Below are positions 22,516-35,539 of a DNA stretch of 64,000 nucleotides, in pieces. This DNA comes from Limnephilus marmoratus (taxonomy: Eukaryota; Arthropoda; Insecta; Trichoptera; Limnephilidae), in contig OU862922.1 of the NCBI GenBank assembly GCA_917880885.1, forward strand, positions 25,544,627 through 25,608,626. Direction: 5' to 3'. A program made the translations under genes and the position numbers. The notes beneath the pieces are model-generated. The model ran no database searches. It had not been told where the DNA came from and saw only the letters and a program-made list of their open reading frames with translations. Positions within the stretch are counted from its first letter, which is position 1. Every line of letters starts with the position of its first letter.

Positions 22516-22989
22516 GCGGGCTACAGACCTTCAGTTTTAACTGTACAGTTTAACTGTACAGTCGAACTGTACAGATAAATCGTTAGGTGTGTAGGGCAAA
22601 AGTTGAACTGTACGGTTTAACTGAGATCTAATCAAAACACGAATAGATAAATCTGTACAGTTAAAACTGACAGTGTGTAGTCGAAAACTGTACAGTTTCG
22701 TCAGTTTTGCCTCAGTTTCTTTTAATACAGTCATTAAATTGATAAAAATTTCTCTTTTAATACAAATAATTAATTTAATTTTAATTTCTCTTTTATTTTT
22801 CATTTAAAATAACCAGTTTCTTTTAATACATCTTTAGCCCTGTAACGGCTAAAGGGTCGTCTATGGAGGCCATTGTTGATAAAAACTGAAAGATCTCGCA
22901 GTTTTACTTGAATGTGTGTAGGCTGTATGGACCTACGATTTAACTGTACAATTAAACTGTACAGTTAAAACTGAAGGTCTGTAGCCCGC
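22516..22989. mobile_element. MITE with about 45-bp TIRs (474 bp)
   Basis: The left end GCGGGCTACAGACCTTCAG with TTTTAACTGTACAGTTTAAC is mirrored by the right end ending GAAGGTCTGTAGCCCGC. Many extra ACTGTACAG blocks lie inside the arms on both strands. The style (CTGTACAGTTTAACTG) is like Harbinger-type MITEs. I could not define a target duplication with confidence. Confidence 0.8.
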
Positions 22990-24521
22990 TTTAGTAATCA
23001 GTTTTTAAACAATACGGTCACGAAAATAATGAGATGTGAAACTTGAACCTTCTTGATATGAACAGTTAATTTTCCAAATAGTTTTTCTAAAATATTTTTG
23101 GCTAAATCGGATTTCTAAAATATTTTTGTCTAAATCGGATTTCTAAAATAATTCACCCCTAAATTGATATTCGGTGTTCCGATGTGGAACAAAGACTTAC
23201 CTTTAGTTCAATGTGAACTTCACGGTATAATAAATTATATGTCAATTAAAGTCATTTGATCATTTATCTAGGGATTATAAGGATAGAATCAAAACAAATC
23301 AAGCAATATTATTACGTTCTCGTTCGACTTACGTTATACGGGTGAAAGGCTGATTCGAACTGCGTAGTATCCCGACATTGGGGAGATCACTAACCATAGA
23401 AAATAGAAACAAAGAGAGGTGTGACGAATAGTGTCGAATATTGCCGAACTATGACCAAACTGCAAATACTACCAACACGATAATGACGAAGAAAGTTATG
23501 CGTTTGGTGTGTAGTTAGAAGCAAAAGCGGGGCGCTGCGCCGCTGTGAGTAGATGAGGTTAGCATTAGCAATTTTTTACCCGCAGCTTAAGGCGATCCAA
23601 TATTCTAGGAAAAAAATCGAAATCGGAATTCACGCCCCTTTATGGGAGGAGTTTAAAAATACTTGAGAAAAAGCTTTTGGAAGGTTGGAAAAGGTATTTG
23701 AGAAATTTTTTTACAGGTTAATTTCGTAAAGGCCTTTAAAAATATTAACTCCTTTTTTACGCATTGTTTATTGTAATAAAACGGAAATTTAAAAGTGATT
23801 TTAAACCGAAGCCGAACTGATAAAAAATGGGTGTGGCGAGTCTTTGTTCTTAGGTGGACGGCACAGGGTTCACTTTGAAAACCAAATTCGTCAACTGCCG
23901 GCCGTGTTGACGAATTCATTGTAAAATAACAACGCGAAAATGCATATTTTATTTTATTTTGTGAAGTTCGGGCGTAAATATAATTTTTTTTGCGATTATT
24001 ACTAAAGAATTTGCCACAGTAAACAAAAAAAATCATATCCGAAAAGGGGTTTATAAATAGGACAGTTTGGACTTGAAAGTGTTGTTTATAGACCAAGTAC
24101 TTAATTTTTTTCTAGGCTTATTAAAATACTAAAACAAAAATGACCGATATTTTTTAAGGGCCAAGATATGTTCTACACGCAGTATTTAATTGAAGCATCT
24201 AAAATACTTCTAAGCGATCATATTTTCAAAACAAAAACATATGATTTTGTATGATTTTGCATTTTTTAGTATTACTACATCTTAATATTATGACTGATTT
24301 ATGGTCTAACCTAACTCCTTTGTTTCTATTACCTATTCTAAGACACCAACTAACGAACCTCCCATGTAAAACGTGATGTACCTATTGTTGGTTACATTTT
24401 AACTTTATCGAGAAATGCGGGTTTTAATGAAATTTTAGATTAACTCGATGGATTAACTCACTTTAAAAATGAGGCTTTTTTCATATGTCAAACAAAGTTA
24501 TTAATTGTTTACTTATACATA
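22990..24521. other. No gene recognised (1.5 kb)
   Basis: Contains a short tandem repeat near 23085-23155 (ATTTCTAAAATATTTTTG plus TCTAAATCGG, about 30 bp). A 147-residue minus-strand frame (23653-24096) shows no domain and is probably chance. Confidence 0.4.
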
Positions 24522-27426
24522 CGTTTGTAATGGTCCGCCACCCTTGGGTTTTGACACCAATTGTGATGAACCCTACCTAGCTGATTTACTTTTCTAAGCT
24601 TCTACCTCGTAGTTTAAATCTCGTAGCTCCTGTCTCGTAGCCACGCTCATAATTCTACCCTTATGTCCTACTGATCACACCACTAGGTATGATGGCCTGA
24701 CTCAACCCTCCTTTCGGTTTATTTCTACCTCAGGCTCGTGATTTCTAAACCCCTATACCTTATAATCTAGCTAAACCTACTCTATCTTCTTAAATCCCTG
24801 CGATTTTCTCACAGTAATCAAGATTCAAGATTTTAGTTCACATTATTTCTATAATCTGCGTTGTGTAATTTTTTTTGTTTAGATTTTACATCTGTTTGCA
24901 TACTTAATATGCACACATATGTAGAGAAGATAATGTATTACGTGTGGTAACCCCTAGATTCTTTTAGAGAAAGGGTGAGAATTTTCCGATCAATTTATTT
25001 ATTATTATTTTAGAGTATCTTTTACCGAGTTTGATAAACTAACCCCGCCTTAGACTTTGTGTCTATTTGATTTCCGTAGGAATTTAGTGTGTTTATTTAA
25101 TTCTTCCTATCACCGCTGATACATCGATAACATAAACAACAGTTAATAAATTACATCATTTCAAGAAATAAAAAACCCTACCTTACCAGTGTAGAATGTT
25201 CGTATTCGAGAGTCCGGTTTTCTCAATTGGAGTTCTTGTCTGCAGCTTCCCCTAACATAATGTGTTTGTATTCATAGTTAGTGATATTTGTTAGTATTCG
25301 CAAAACTGTTGAAATAGTAAGGATGGATGGATATGGGGAGGGGGATAATATGTTTGCTGAAAAGTCGGCTCCTCCGCTAACCAAGTGAAAACCGATGAAC
25401 AACAATTACAAACTCGAATTCTCCCAGTACGTTTGCTAGGCTTGTCCTTAGATCCGAGTTTTACTCTCTTCGACGAGCGTCTCATGCTATGAAAGGGGCC
25501 CTTCACGCCAGCAGGGAGAATACCAAGTCTTCATGCCGTTTTTCTGTCTTACTCCGACTTCCGACTCCTCCGGATTGAATTTAACTCTACTGAGTCTAGA
25601 AGGGGTATTTCATGTCTTCCCTTATCATGCCTCTATCCGTTAAATGTGGCGTAAGCTTGTGACGGGCAGATCCTTCCTCCCACGTGACCGACCCAGCGTT
25701 ACACTCCACCTCTGACTAGCTGACATAAAACTCACCTCGTGAACCTTATGTTTGCTTTCAGGTTCGACAAGACTCACGGTATGCAAATAACCTGTGGCTT
25801 TAATGCCGCGTCAGCGTACTGTCCGCATACGTCCTTCCTCTTCCCCGCATGCCCACCTCGACAATACCGCCACAAGATCAAAGCCGTCCGTTCGAGAAAG
25901 GTTGACACTTACATTTCCAGATGGCTTATACCTACATACAGAAGCCTTGAAGCTTACATTCGAAGACAAGTTAGGATTCAGGACTGTATGAGTATTTGAA
26001 CACCAGTGTTGTTTAAATGAGGTCACTAGCTCCTCGTGTGTTAGGTATTTAGGATAATGGGTATTTATGGGTTCTTGGATACCTACTTCCTATAAGAAAG
26101 ATTTAAAAATGAGATAAATCAAGTTGTCATTGAATCAATGACCTCCTGAATAATTGTGATGAGCTCTCTTAGAGTTTGAAGCTAGTCGCAGTACCTTACT
26201 TTGCGAAAATTTTGCATGCTAAAACAATGCTACCTATTGGCGATCGCTCTAGTATAGTTAAGTCGTTTAGGATTGAGTGAATTTAGCGTCAATGTCGTCG
26301 TCACATTTTTACCGCCGATTTCATCGCAAGCTATAATTGATAAACTTGTCCCTGACGTTAAGTTTTGTTTTGTTTATTCGTTAATGGAATTTAGGTGACT
26401 GGGTCAATGGAAGACGTTGAACTCAAATCGAAATTTTTGGTACACTATCGAAGGTCATATAAACTTACCCTAATCATGCTAGTGAAAGGAGGCAAATAGG
26501 TATTTACTTATCTAATTTTGTGTTAAGTATTTGTTTAGCAACATTTCATTCTGTATGGGAGGTGTGACATGCGAATGCTAATAAATTGGTTAGTTATTAA
26601 CTTACCCTTACTTGGCGTTACGTTCATCAGTGTCAGGATATCCACAGGAACCTGTAAAAGCTTAAATATTGTAAGGACTCACCAAAGCTCTAATGTCTTA
26701 AATTCAGCTCCATCGGGTAATATCATCGATATGAATTTTATTAGAGCATCCAGACTACCTGTGTAACTTATCGCACTTTTATTTCGGTTTCCCACTTTTA
26801 ACGATTTAATCCTACAAGATCCGGAATTCATCTCCTTCCTTTCTCCTTTGAATAGATCTCTGATGTAAAAATCCTCACATTTTCCTTTATTATCTGCCGT
26901 TATTATCGAAGAAGAACGATGCTACCTAATTAACCCCGACAATCCATACCTCCCCCCCCCTCTTCTCCCATATTTGATTTCAATCTAAAGAAGAGAATCG
27001 ATTCTTAATAATCGTTCGCTCGAATATTATTTTATTATTCGATATATATCTATACCTATTTACTCTTTAATAAATTAATTTATTAATTTGAATTTTCTTT
27101 AAATTTGTATTATTCCACTTTATAAAATATTTAAGTTTTATTTATTTTTTCTCTCAATTTAAATTATATATTTTTTTTTTCATAACAACTAAAGATTTTC
27201 TTTAAGTTTGAATTATTTCAATTAAGGACAAAGTTAAGTTTTATTTATTTTTCCAATTTAATTAGAATCCTTTTATAACGAATAACTAAATATTATTCGT
27301 CACTCAAATTACAACAGAACTGAAAGAACCACTTCCACTTTATTTTATAACACTTTCGTTTAGCAGCAAATTAATCACTTGGATTATTCATTTAAACTTC
27401 GGCTAAGTATTTTCCAGATTTCGGAT

Positions 27427-28081
27427 CAATTATTATTATTGCGTTGTCACCTAACGATAATTAATATCTCGTAATAAAATTTCCAACTTTCGACTTAACG
27501 TAAATTTTTATTTAATGAAACTTATTAGACTGTAATTTTCTTTATATAACCTCGGACTAAATAACTTTATTTTAACCTTCATAGAACAAATTTAAATCAA
27601 TTCAAACACTCTATTAAATTCCTTCCGCATTGAATTTTTTATTAATTAATTAATTATTAGATTTTATTGAATCGGAGGCTATTGAAAACACTGATTTTTA
27701 GATTTATTATAAGATCATACACTCCGTTAAATTATTATTATTATAAATCAATTATTATTATTGCATTGTCACCTAACGATAATTAATATCTCGTAATAAA
27801 ATTTCCAACTTTCGACTTAACGTAAATTTTTATTTAATAAAACTTATTAGACTGTAATTTTCTTTATATAACCTCGGAATAAATAACTTTATTTTAACCT
27901 TATTAGAACAAATTTAAATCAATTCAAACACTCTATTAAACTCTCCTTCCGCATTGAATTTTTAATTAATTAATTAATTATTAGATTTTTTTTGAATCGG
28001 AGGCTATTGCAAACACTGATTTTTTAGATTTATTATAAGATCATACACTCCGTTAAATTATTATTATTATAAATCAATTAT
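27427..28081 (+). repeat. 322-bp tandem duplication inside giant element copy 2
   Basis: CAATTATTATTATTG followed by GTTGTCACCTAACGATAATT begins at 27427 and again at 27749 (ATTGTCACC). Both units run through TTCCAACTTTCGACTTAACG and GATCATACACTCCGTTAAAT. Copy 1 of the element has no such duplication. Confidence 0.88.
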
Positions 28082-28111
28082 CAGTACCCGGACACTCCAC
28101 TCTCTGTTTTA

Positions 28112-28285
28112 TCAAAGTATAAAACTGATTGTAGACTCTATTTTACCACTGAATTTTTAAAGTATAAAACTGACGCTATTTTTCCACTGTATTTTTAAAG
28201 TGTAAAACTGATGCTATTTTTCCACTGTATTTTTAAAGTGTAAAACTGATGCTATTTTTCCACTGTATTTTCAAAGTATGAACTG
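28112..28285 (+). repeat. 38-bp minisatellite, about 4 units
   Basis: TAAAACTGATGCTATTTTTC with CACTGTATTTTTAAAGTG repeats at 38-bp spacing (28203, 28241), with diverged units on each side. Confidence 0.85.
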
Positions 28286-30522
28286 ATTCTAAACTCTATT
28301 AATTAATCACCAGGGTAATTCTCACGACACGCGCGACGTTTTAAGCAACCTTGCCAGTTGTCGAAGGACTTCTTGAATAATCCCAAACACGCTAATTTAT
28401 ACCCATCACAGCTCCAAAAGGGCATAATCGTATATTCCTTGACGAGGAATTATAATCTGTAATCACTCGAAATTTTTTGAAAACCCCATCTCGTTATCGT
28501 TTGTCCCTACATAAGATCTTTCGATTTTTCCTCTTCTTAAATCTCGGTTCGTCCCACAACTTTGTCTCGCTTTTCTAAGGTTTTTAGTCCCGGACTTAGT
28601 AAGCTGCCATCCAGTTTGCCCATTTTCCCACATGTCTTCTGTCTTCATAATATGTTTTATAAACATGGTTTTAATCTTGTTTTTTTTTTTCAATTTGAAC
28701 ATGCCCATAAGTGATCTGCTAAAACTGTGTTTTAATTGGCATAAATATTAGGGAAAACGTAGATTCTTCAGTCTCCTAGTTTTAAACGCTAGTTGTCCTG
28801 TATAAATTTCCACGAAAATTATTTCTTTTCCCCTAGTCTACGTAAGCAATTATGTCTCAGAACCGTATTTTCATTATTTATGTGGCATATTTGACTTTTC
28901 GCTTTTCCCGCCTAAATTTCCTTCAAATAACGGTGTTTTTAGCAACTATTCTTAGATGATTTTCCCTTCGTTGTTAATAAGGAATCATATCCTGGTTCCG
29001 TATCTACTCTACTTATAACGTTTTGAGTTTTTCCCATTTCCTTATCTGAGTTCTCTGGTTATGTCGGTTTTTCGTTCTCTCCCCCCACTCCTAACCCAAT
29101 GATCCCTTATTGAAATTTGACGTTTGCCTTTTTGCCGTGATTCCATCTCCCGCTAAAACCCTTTTTTCCTTTTTTGATATATTATTTATGGTGTTTTCCG
29201 GCCCACTAACTATTCCTACCCTGGAATATCTGTCAAGTTAACTACTTCGATCAAATTCCGCCCAATTTTCCATCTCTCTCTCGCTCAAAATCCCATAAAC
29301 TGCAAGCCCTGACGTGTGTATACATTACGATTTCTACATACCTGGCGATAAATCCATTTTAATGTGTTTATAATTAAATTTTACGGAAATTCTATAATCT
29401 AAATACTAGGTAAGAGCAACGTTAATTTTTATGACCCTTTTTAATGGATAATGGGCCTTAAATAAACAAAAGGCATGTTCGAATATTCCTTGTTTATATC
29501 AACAATATACATATGGGGTCGACAACCTTTGAAATATCTCATTTTCCCTTGCAGTCTCGTGTAACTTTATGTTATGATCACTATTTTAATTACGTAAAAT
29601 GACTCCTTTTTATGAATTAATCTATCGCAATGTTTGCAGTATTTCCACCCCCCCCTAGGTATGTTATTCCAATTCCTTTCCAAGCATCTGCTACTGCACC
29701 AAACCCTTGTTTCGTCCTCTTGTTCAATCCTTAAACTCTAAAATTTTTTTGACTTTTTCTTCCCAATTCGCTTTCCTAATCACTCCGTTCCGTCTAGAAT
29801 TGATAACAATAATTTTCCATTGTGTTATGTATATTCATTTTCCTCTAGTACGTTTTTCCTCGAATTTGGCCTCTCGGCCGTCATATGTAGTTACTCTATA
29901 ATTGAGAACCCTCCCGCAAGCATGCCCCGTTGTCCCCGCGTTTTCCCCTCAATATATTACTGATAAATTTTTTTTATCGTTATCCAAGTGTGTTTTCCGC
30001 AACTAAAAACGCCCTAATGCACTCGAAACTAAGGTCTCCCGACCCCTTGAAGGTACCCTTTATTAATAACATTACTTGGGTTCGTTGTACTAAAAACCTT
30101 GAATAATTCGATATTTATTTCTTAGTTCATTCAACCCTGATCTCTGTGGGAACGTCTAGACCATAAATTTCTTCACTAATCACTAGGGTCAAAGTACAAT
30201 CCTTTGTGTTCAAAATGGGCACGACCCCCTTCTTGCTGATAGGCTGAGTTGATTTTTAATTGCTTTCCCTGCTATTTAATTGGTTGTCTCAACTCTCGCG
30301 TTTAAAATCGTCCCTAAACCTGGGGTCCCCGTTAAATATCGATCTCATCACCATCTGTGTATATTTAAGGTAACTATAATACACCAAACAACTTAAAAAT
30401 ACCTCTATTTTCGAGCAAGTTTGAATTTGACCATACAGATGTCGTAGTACTGCACTTTTCATCTTAAAAAAAAATTCCCGTGGGCTTTCTCGTAAATTGG
30501 AAGTTACCATTCATCACACGTT

Positions 30523-31380
30523 TAAATTTCACTTACACAACAAGTCAAGGGAAACCGTCGTAAACTCTTCTTGATATTTATTCAATTATTGTAAAATTGG
30601 TACCACTTAAATTTTGTTTGTCACAATCTCAAGAGAATTGGATACAAAGCTCTCGAATTTGCACTAGAAATAATGTTACCTATGGGAAGTCTCGAACAAA
30701 CCTTTGATATATCATACATATATTTTAATGTATTCGCAATTTTATTGAAGTTGAAATTGTTTCAACTCTGTTCATACCTGCCAGATTCTTTAGATTATAG
30801 AGGAAAAATTGTTGTACCTTATGAAAAACCAAATAATAATTATTATTACTTTAAAATTACAAATATTGTCAAACGTAATCATGTATGAATAGTAGAAGAA
30901 ACGTTTTAGAGAACTAATAAGTAGATACATAACTTTCTGTGGAGACGCAGAAGTTAGACCATTGATTTTTTAGTACATATATATATTAGTTTTAACCAAA
31001 TATATTCAAATACAAAAGAGATATGCTTTGGTGTCCGCGCATCTGTAGGCGGACTACGGTCTAATTAGAGTAGTTTGCATACAAAAAGATTTTGTTCATT
31101 TCGTTGATTTTTTGAAGGTGTGCATTAGTATTGGTTAACAGTACAGTTTGAATACGGAAATAATTCGTTCATTTAGTTTAACGTTCGTTTGCTTTACTCG
31201 TTAATTATAATGTATTCGCAATATTACGTTTAGTTTATTATTTGTTAATTTGTAAACAATATCGGCGACACCCGGAAGCGCAGTCTCACCTAGTAAAAAC
31301 TGCAGATAGCACATCTACTTACATTTCAATATCTTTGGTTTTAACAAATTGATAAGATTTTCAACTACTTGAAAGATATT
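30523..31380. other. No gene recognised; right part probably LINE 3' UTR
   Basis: No coding sequence. Because the stretch leads into the LINE terminus at 31381-31478, some of it is likely to be that LINE's untranslated region; its 5' limit cannot be set. Confidence 0.35.
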
Positions 31381-31477
31381 TTGTTAACTTGTATAATTAT
31401 TGTTGACCTCAACACAGGCTTGTCCTAGTGAGGTAACAAATTGTATTGTAAACATTTTACCTGCAGTGTAAAGAAAC

Positions 31478-31478
<1 letters not shown>
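31381..31478 (+). mobile_element. LINE 3' terminus with stem-loop
   Basis: GACCTCAACACAGGCTTGTCCTAGTGAGGT forms a stem (ACCTCA/TGAGGT) around CACAGGCTTGTCCTAG. It is the counterpart of stem-loops at about 9.38, 38.74, 44.9 and 45.17 kb. The (AATA)n array follows directly as an expanded retrotransposon tail. Confidence 0.65.
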
Positions 31479-31932
<454 letters not shown>

Positions 31933-31940
31933 TTTAAAAT

Positions 31941-33730
31941 CAACAAATTTTTCTTTATTTTGTATTTACTAATATTTTTACACACGGCTTCTCACGAGAA
32001 ATATTGTAGGCGATTGAAAAATATGTAACAATATCAACAACGATGGCTGTATGAACTTTTCTCCTAACATTTAAACCGATTTTCAAACATCCCGATCTAG
32101 ATGAAAATGTTAGTATCGGAAAATGATTGCTTTCACCTAAAATTTACTAATACTTTAGGCAATGAATATGCTAATATCGATCACGCCGGTAATCTAGCCT
32201 CATACAAAAGATGCATTAAACAAAATTTGTCTGCTGGTACTACCTCGTAATCATAATATAATCATGTAACCATAATATGTCCTACCAGTAAGCACTCTAA
32301 TATCTATGGATTAGAAACATATCATAAAACTTATCATATCGCGTTGTCATACTCCATAATACCTACCATTTATATTTTTTAAATTTTACATTATCTTAAA
32401 TTTTTGGCTCCTAAGAGCATTTCTTACTCTTTACTTGTTATGTACATTTTTTCAATATTTATAACTTTTGTGCTTTATATTTTTTTTAATATAGGTATCT
32501 CATAGTCAAAATTTTTATACTATTTACTATATATGTACTACTTCTTACTACATTATTTCCTGCCTTTTAACTTTTACATTATACTTTATATTTAATAGTT
32601 TTATGCTTTTATTTTACACTTCCATTTTATACACCATACTTTTTAATTACTACTACCTTAACCCCCTTTTTTTACCTTTTGTTTTTAGATTTCACGTTAC
32701 ATTTATATTGTTACATTCTTTATGTTATTGCATTATCTAATACATAAAATTTATCGCACTCCTCCGAACCGGCTTGAACGATTTGCATGAAATTTTTTTT
32801 ATGTAATTTGGTCGGTACGAGAATAGGTTTTAAAGTATATTTCATTCCGCTAGGTGATAAAGGTGTCCCTATCCAGAAAAAAAAGTTCTATTTTTTGGAC
32901 AAAATTTTTATTTTGTATTTTTTTTTAATTTGGCATCAAAAAATAGCTGTAACCCTAAATTTTAACCCTCCTATACTTACACTCCCATTTTTTAATCGCG
33001 ATTTTAGTATTTTTGTATGAACAAATTTAACCGTCTTCCGTAATTCAAATAGAACGAAATTATTTATTTTGTTGAATGAGAGATGGCAATACGTCCGCTT
33101 CATCGAACTTTCATCCACACATGCGCAAGACATTCACCGGACATTGTGGGAAAACCATCGAGCATATTTGTGTTGGCTAAAGACGGACTGACAAAAAATA
33201 TAGTACACTCAATTGCTCTTCGAAATTCATATTGATTTTCTTTATTTCATTTTCCTACTTTAGTTGGGGTTTTTTTTGTTTTCATCGGCGGTCATCATCT
33301 ACAGCGTTCCATTCCTCTTTCTGGCATAGATCCCATCTCCATCTGATTTATACGGCAGAACAACATTTGTTTGGTCAGCTAGTAATATATATAAATGTCA
33401 TTATGTTAATGGCACATGTTGTGCCGTATGTGTTGAAATAAATGAATAAAAAATGAAATTGCAGGGAGAGTGGGATTAACAATTTCCATGTTGTTAGAGT
33501 TCACCGTTCATAAATAGGTACATATTATGGGAAACACAATTAGTTTTTCTGTTTTTATTCTGAGTGAACAGCGTTCCAAGTAAGAAAAAATATGAAAAAT
33601 AATAGAATATCATAATATACACATTTTTAAAACAGAACAAAGCAGATTATTTTAATCCTAAACTTAGATCAAAGTAATAAGTAAAAATCATTTTCATAAA
33701 AGAAAACAAGTTCTAGTTAATTGAAATTGT
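31941..33730. other. No gene recognised (1.8 kb)
   Basis: Very T-rich between 32.36 and 32.75 kb. Around 32.76-33.02 kb, AACCGGCTTGAACGATTTGC and GAAATTTTTTTTATG resemble the soft-edged untranslated ends of arthropod transposons, but no second copy is present to test this. Confidence 0.35.
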
Positions 33731-33732
33731 TG

Positions 33733-33800
33733 GCCCACACTTTCTGATTAGCAGTTACAAGGATTGAAGCGAAAAACTCAATTTTCAGAAAAGTGTGGGC
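33733..33800. repeat. Short hairpin element
   Basis: GCCCACACTTTCTGA (33733-33747) is mirrored by TCAGAAAAGTGTGGGC (33785-33800), with one unpaired A and a 37-base loop. It could be a tiny MITE. Confidence 0.6.
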
Positions 33801-34685
33801 GAAATAACCTTTCGCCTTCTAATTTTAAATACCTCAGTGGGTTGGTTTGTTTGCTGTTGCGATTTCGGTTAGGTTTGAAGTGCCACGATGAGAGTATGTT
33901 GTTGATTGTGACAATTTAAAGATTAAAAAGTAAAACGCACAATTCAACAGATATAATGATGAATGAAATAAAGTGGTTAAAAAGAAAATAGCTTTTCATT
34001 TCATTAGGTCATTTCATTGTCAAGCCAGAAAATGATTGCTTTCTTGGATGTAATAATAATACATTTTTTATCCAGTACTGGGAAAATGACGTAAAGTCGA
34101 TCGGGTAGGTGAAGTCGAAAAATCTTTCTTTTACCACTTCTGCCATACCTGTCTACAGTAGGTACACATCGTGATTGATGCCCAATAGAAAAGTAGTGGT
34201 CAATAAAACAGATAGTCGCTCATATGACTAGCGCACAGGTTATATATTAATAAATCCACTTCTTAATCCATTAGCTGATGTGTTGTAAACAATAAACAAA
34301 GTTCGGTTTTGGAAAAAACCTACATCAATATCCATTTTTGAGAATAAATGCAAATTTCGGCATTTGGCGGCAGGTGAAGTCGATCATTTTGCGAATTTAC
34401 GGAAAACAGCTCTACTAGCTTACTATAGGTAAACTTAATTATAAATCGAAATTTCCTAAAGCATTGCAGGAACTTCAATTAGGAAACATGAGTATTAGAA
34501 AGGTCAAACATAAAGAATACTAAATTCATAATCGTCTTTTAAATTCATTATTTACATTTTTTACAAACAAAACATAATTTCATACAAAAAGAAAACATCC
34601 GACGCAATGAGCAGAGATCGATCACACTTTAATATTCGATATGTTATTAGTGACGATTTCCTGACTTAGAGCTTTATTAGTGTAT
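33801..34685. other. No gene recognised
   Basis: AT-rich. AGGTGAAGTCGA occurs near 34108 and 34372 but no clear repeat unit can be drawn. Confidence 0.35.
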
Positions 34686-34689
34686 AAAT

Positions 34690-34873
34690 CATTACATGAC
34701 ATAGTATAAAATGAAGTCGCTCAAAATGTATGTGTGCATAGATCCTTTAAACTACGCAACGGATTTTCATGCGGTTTTCACCAATAGATGGAGTGATTCA
34801 AGAGCTCGATGCTCATTATGGTAGATAATAGCCGAGAAATTCAAAAATTTTCAATTCAGGCAGCGGGCAGCGC
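34690..34873 (-). mobile_element. RTE-tailed retroposon, copy 2
   Basis: Reverse orientation of 17.5 and 41.4 kb. CATAGTATAAAATGAAGTCG at the low end is the 3' tail. ACTACGCAACGGATTTTCAT and GGTTTTCACCAATAGATGGA follow, and CAGGCAGCGGGCAGCG marks the truncated 5' side. Confidence 0.7.
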
Positions 34874-35039
34874 TTTTAGTCTTCGGGTATTTTACCCCAA
34901 ATATTCAGTTAACATTCTTTGAGGCTTCACTGAGTGGTTAGCTAAGGGACACGGAAGCTAAGTGTAGTTTATGATCAGACCGAAAGCCATTCACATTTTT
35001 TGTTGGTACTTGCTAATTGATTTGAGATTTATTGTATTA

Positions 35040-35375
35040 CTTAGGTTCTCTATTTTATGCAGGTGCTTGCGGGTTTTTACAGATGCAATGCCGCCTCATG
35101 GAGCCTCATGAATGAGTTTTTCTTTTGCCCTGTTTGATTTATCTTTGTCTTACTAACCTATTTTTTGCATTTTGTTTTTCCTGTTAAGCACTTGCATACT
35201 GCTTACTAACAACGTATGCATGGACACTGGAGGTCTAGATTCGTTCAAAATAAATAAATGTAGCTTCGTTTAACAAAAAAAATTAGAATCTTGCGAGAGC
35301 CTTGAAGGAGTAACCATCAGTTACTTATACCAGGGCGGGTAAGAGGTGGATTACCTCCACTGGTCTTGGCCTCCT
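35040..35375 (+). mobile_element. Retroposon family B, longer copy
   Basis: It contains GCATACTGCTTACTAACAAC, GACACTGGAGGTCTAGATTC, AGCCTTGAAGGAGTAACCAT, ACCAGGGCGGGTAAGAGG and GATTACCTCCACTGG, the same order as the copy at 21989-22237. It is followed by a TA-rich tail. The 5' limit is approximate. Confidence 0.65.
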
Positions 35376-35386
35376 CAAGAATCTAT

Positions 35387-35535
35387 ATATATAAATATAT
35401 ATATCATATGTTTATAAATGTATATTTATGTGCATGTATGTATGTTCATGTATGCATGTGTATGTATGTGTATGTGTGTGTATATGTGAGGGTGTGTGTG
35501 AGGGTGTGTGTGAGAGGGTGTGTGAGTTTGTATGC
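35387..35535 (+). repeat. TATA and TG-rich microsatellite
   Basis: ATATATATAAATATATATAT grades into GTATGTATGT and then TGTGTGAGGG iterations. Plus-strand frames across it are compositional artefacts. Confidence 0.9.
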
Positions 35536-35539
35536 ACCT

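Larger units (their letters stand above)
24526..30518. mobile_element. Giant non-coding LTR-like element, copy 2 (5993 bp)
   Basis: It starts TGTAATGGTCCGCC and ends ACCATTCATCACA. It is flanked by an exact CGTT duplication (24522-24525 and 30519-30522). It is collinear with copy 1: roughly 24526-26065 is nearly identical to 1021-2560, the next ~450 bp is clearly alignable but more diverged, and most of the remainder aligns poorly until the shared terminus. The extra ~0.6 kb comes largely from a 322-bp tandem duplication and a 38-bp minisatellite. No retroviral-type coding motif. The short plus-strand frame at 25739-25999 is identical in copy 1, but the surrounding non-coding DNA is conserved to a similar degree. 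Confidence 0.72.

Noticed and set aside
23340..23400. B-box-like GATTCGAACTGC
   Set aside because: No matching D-arm and no repeated copy; taken as chance.
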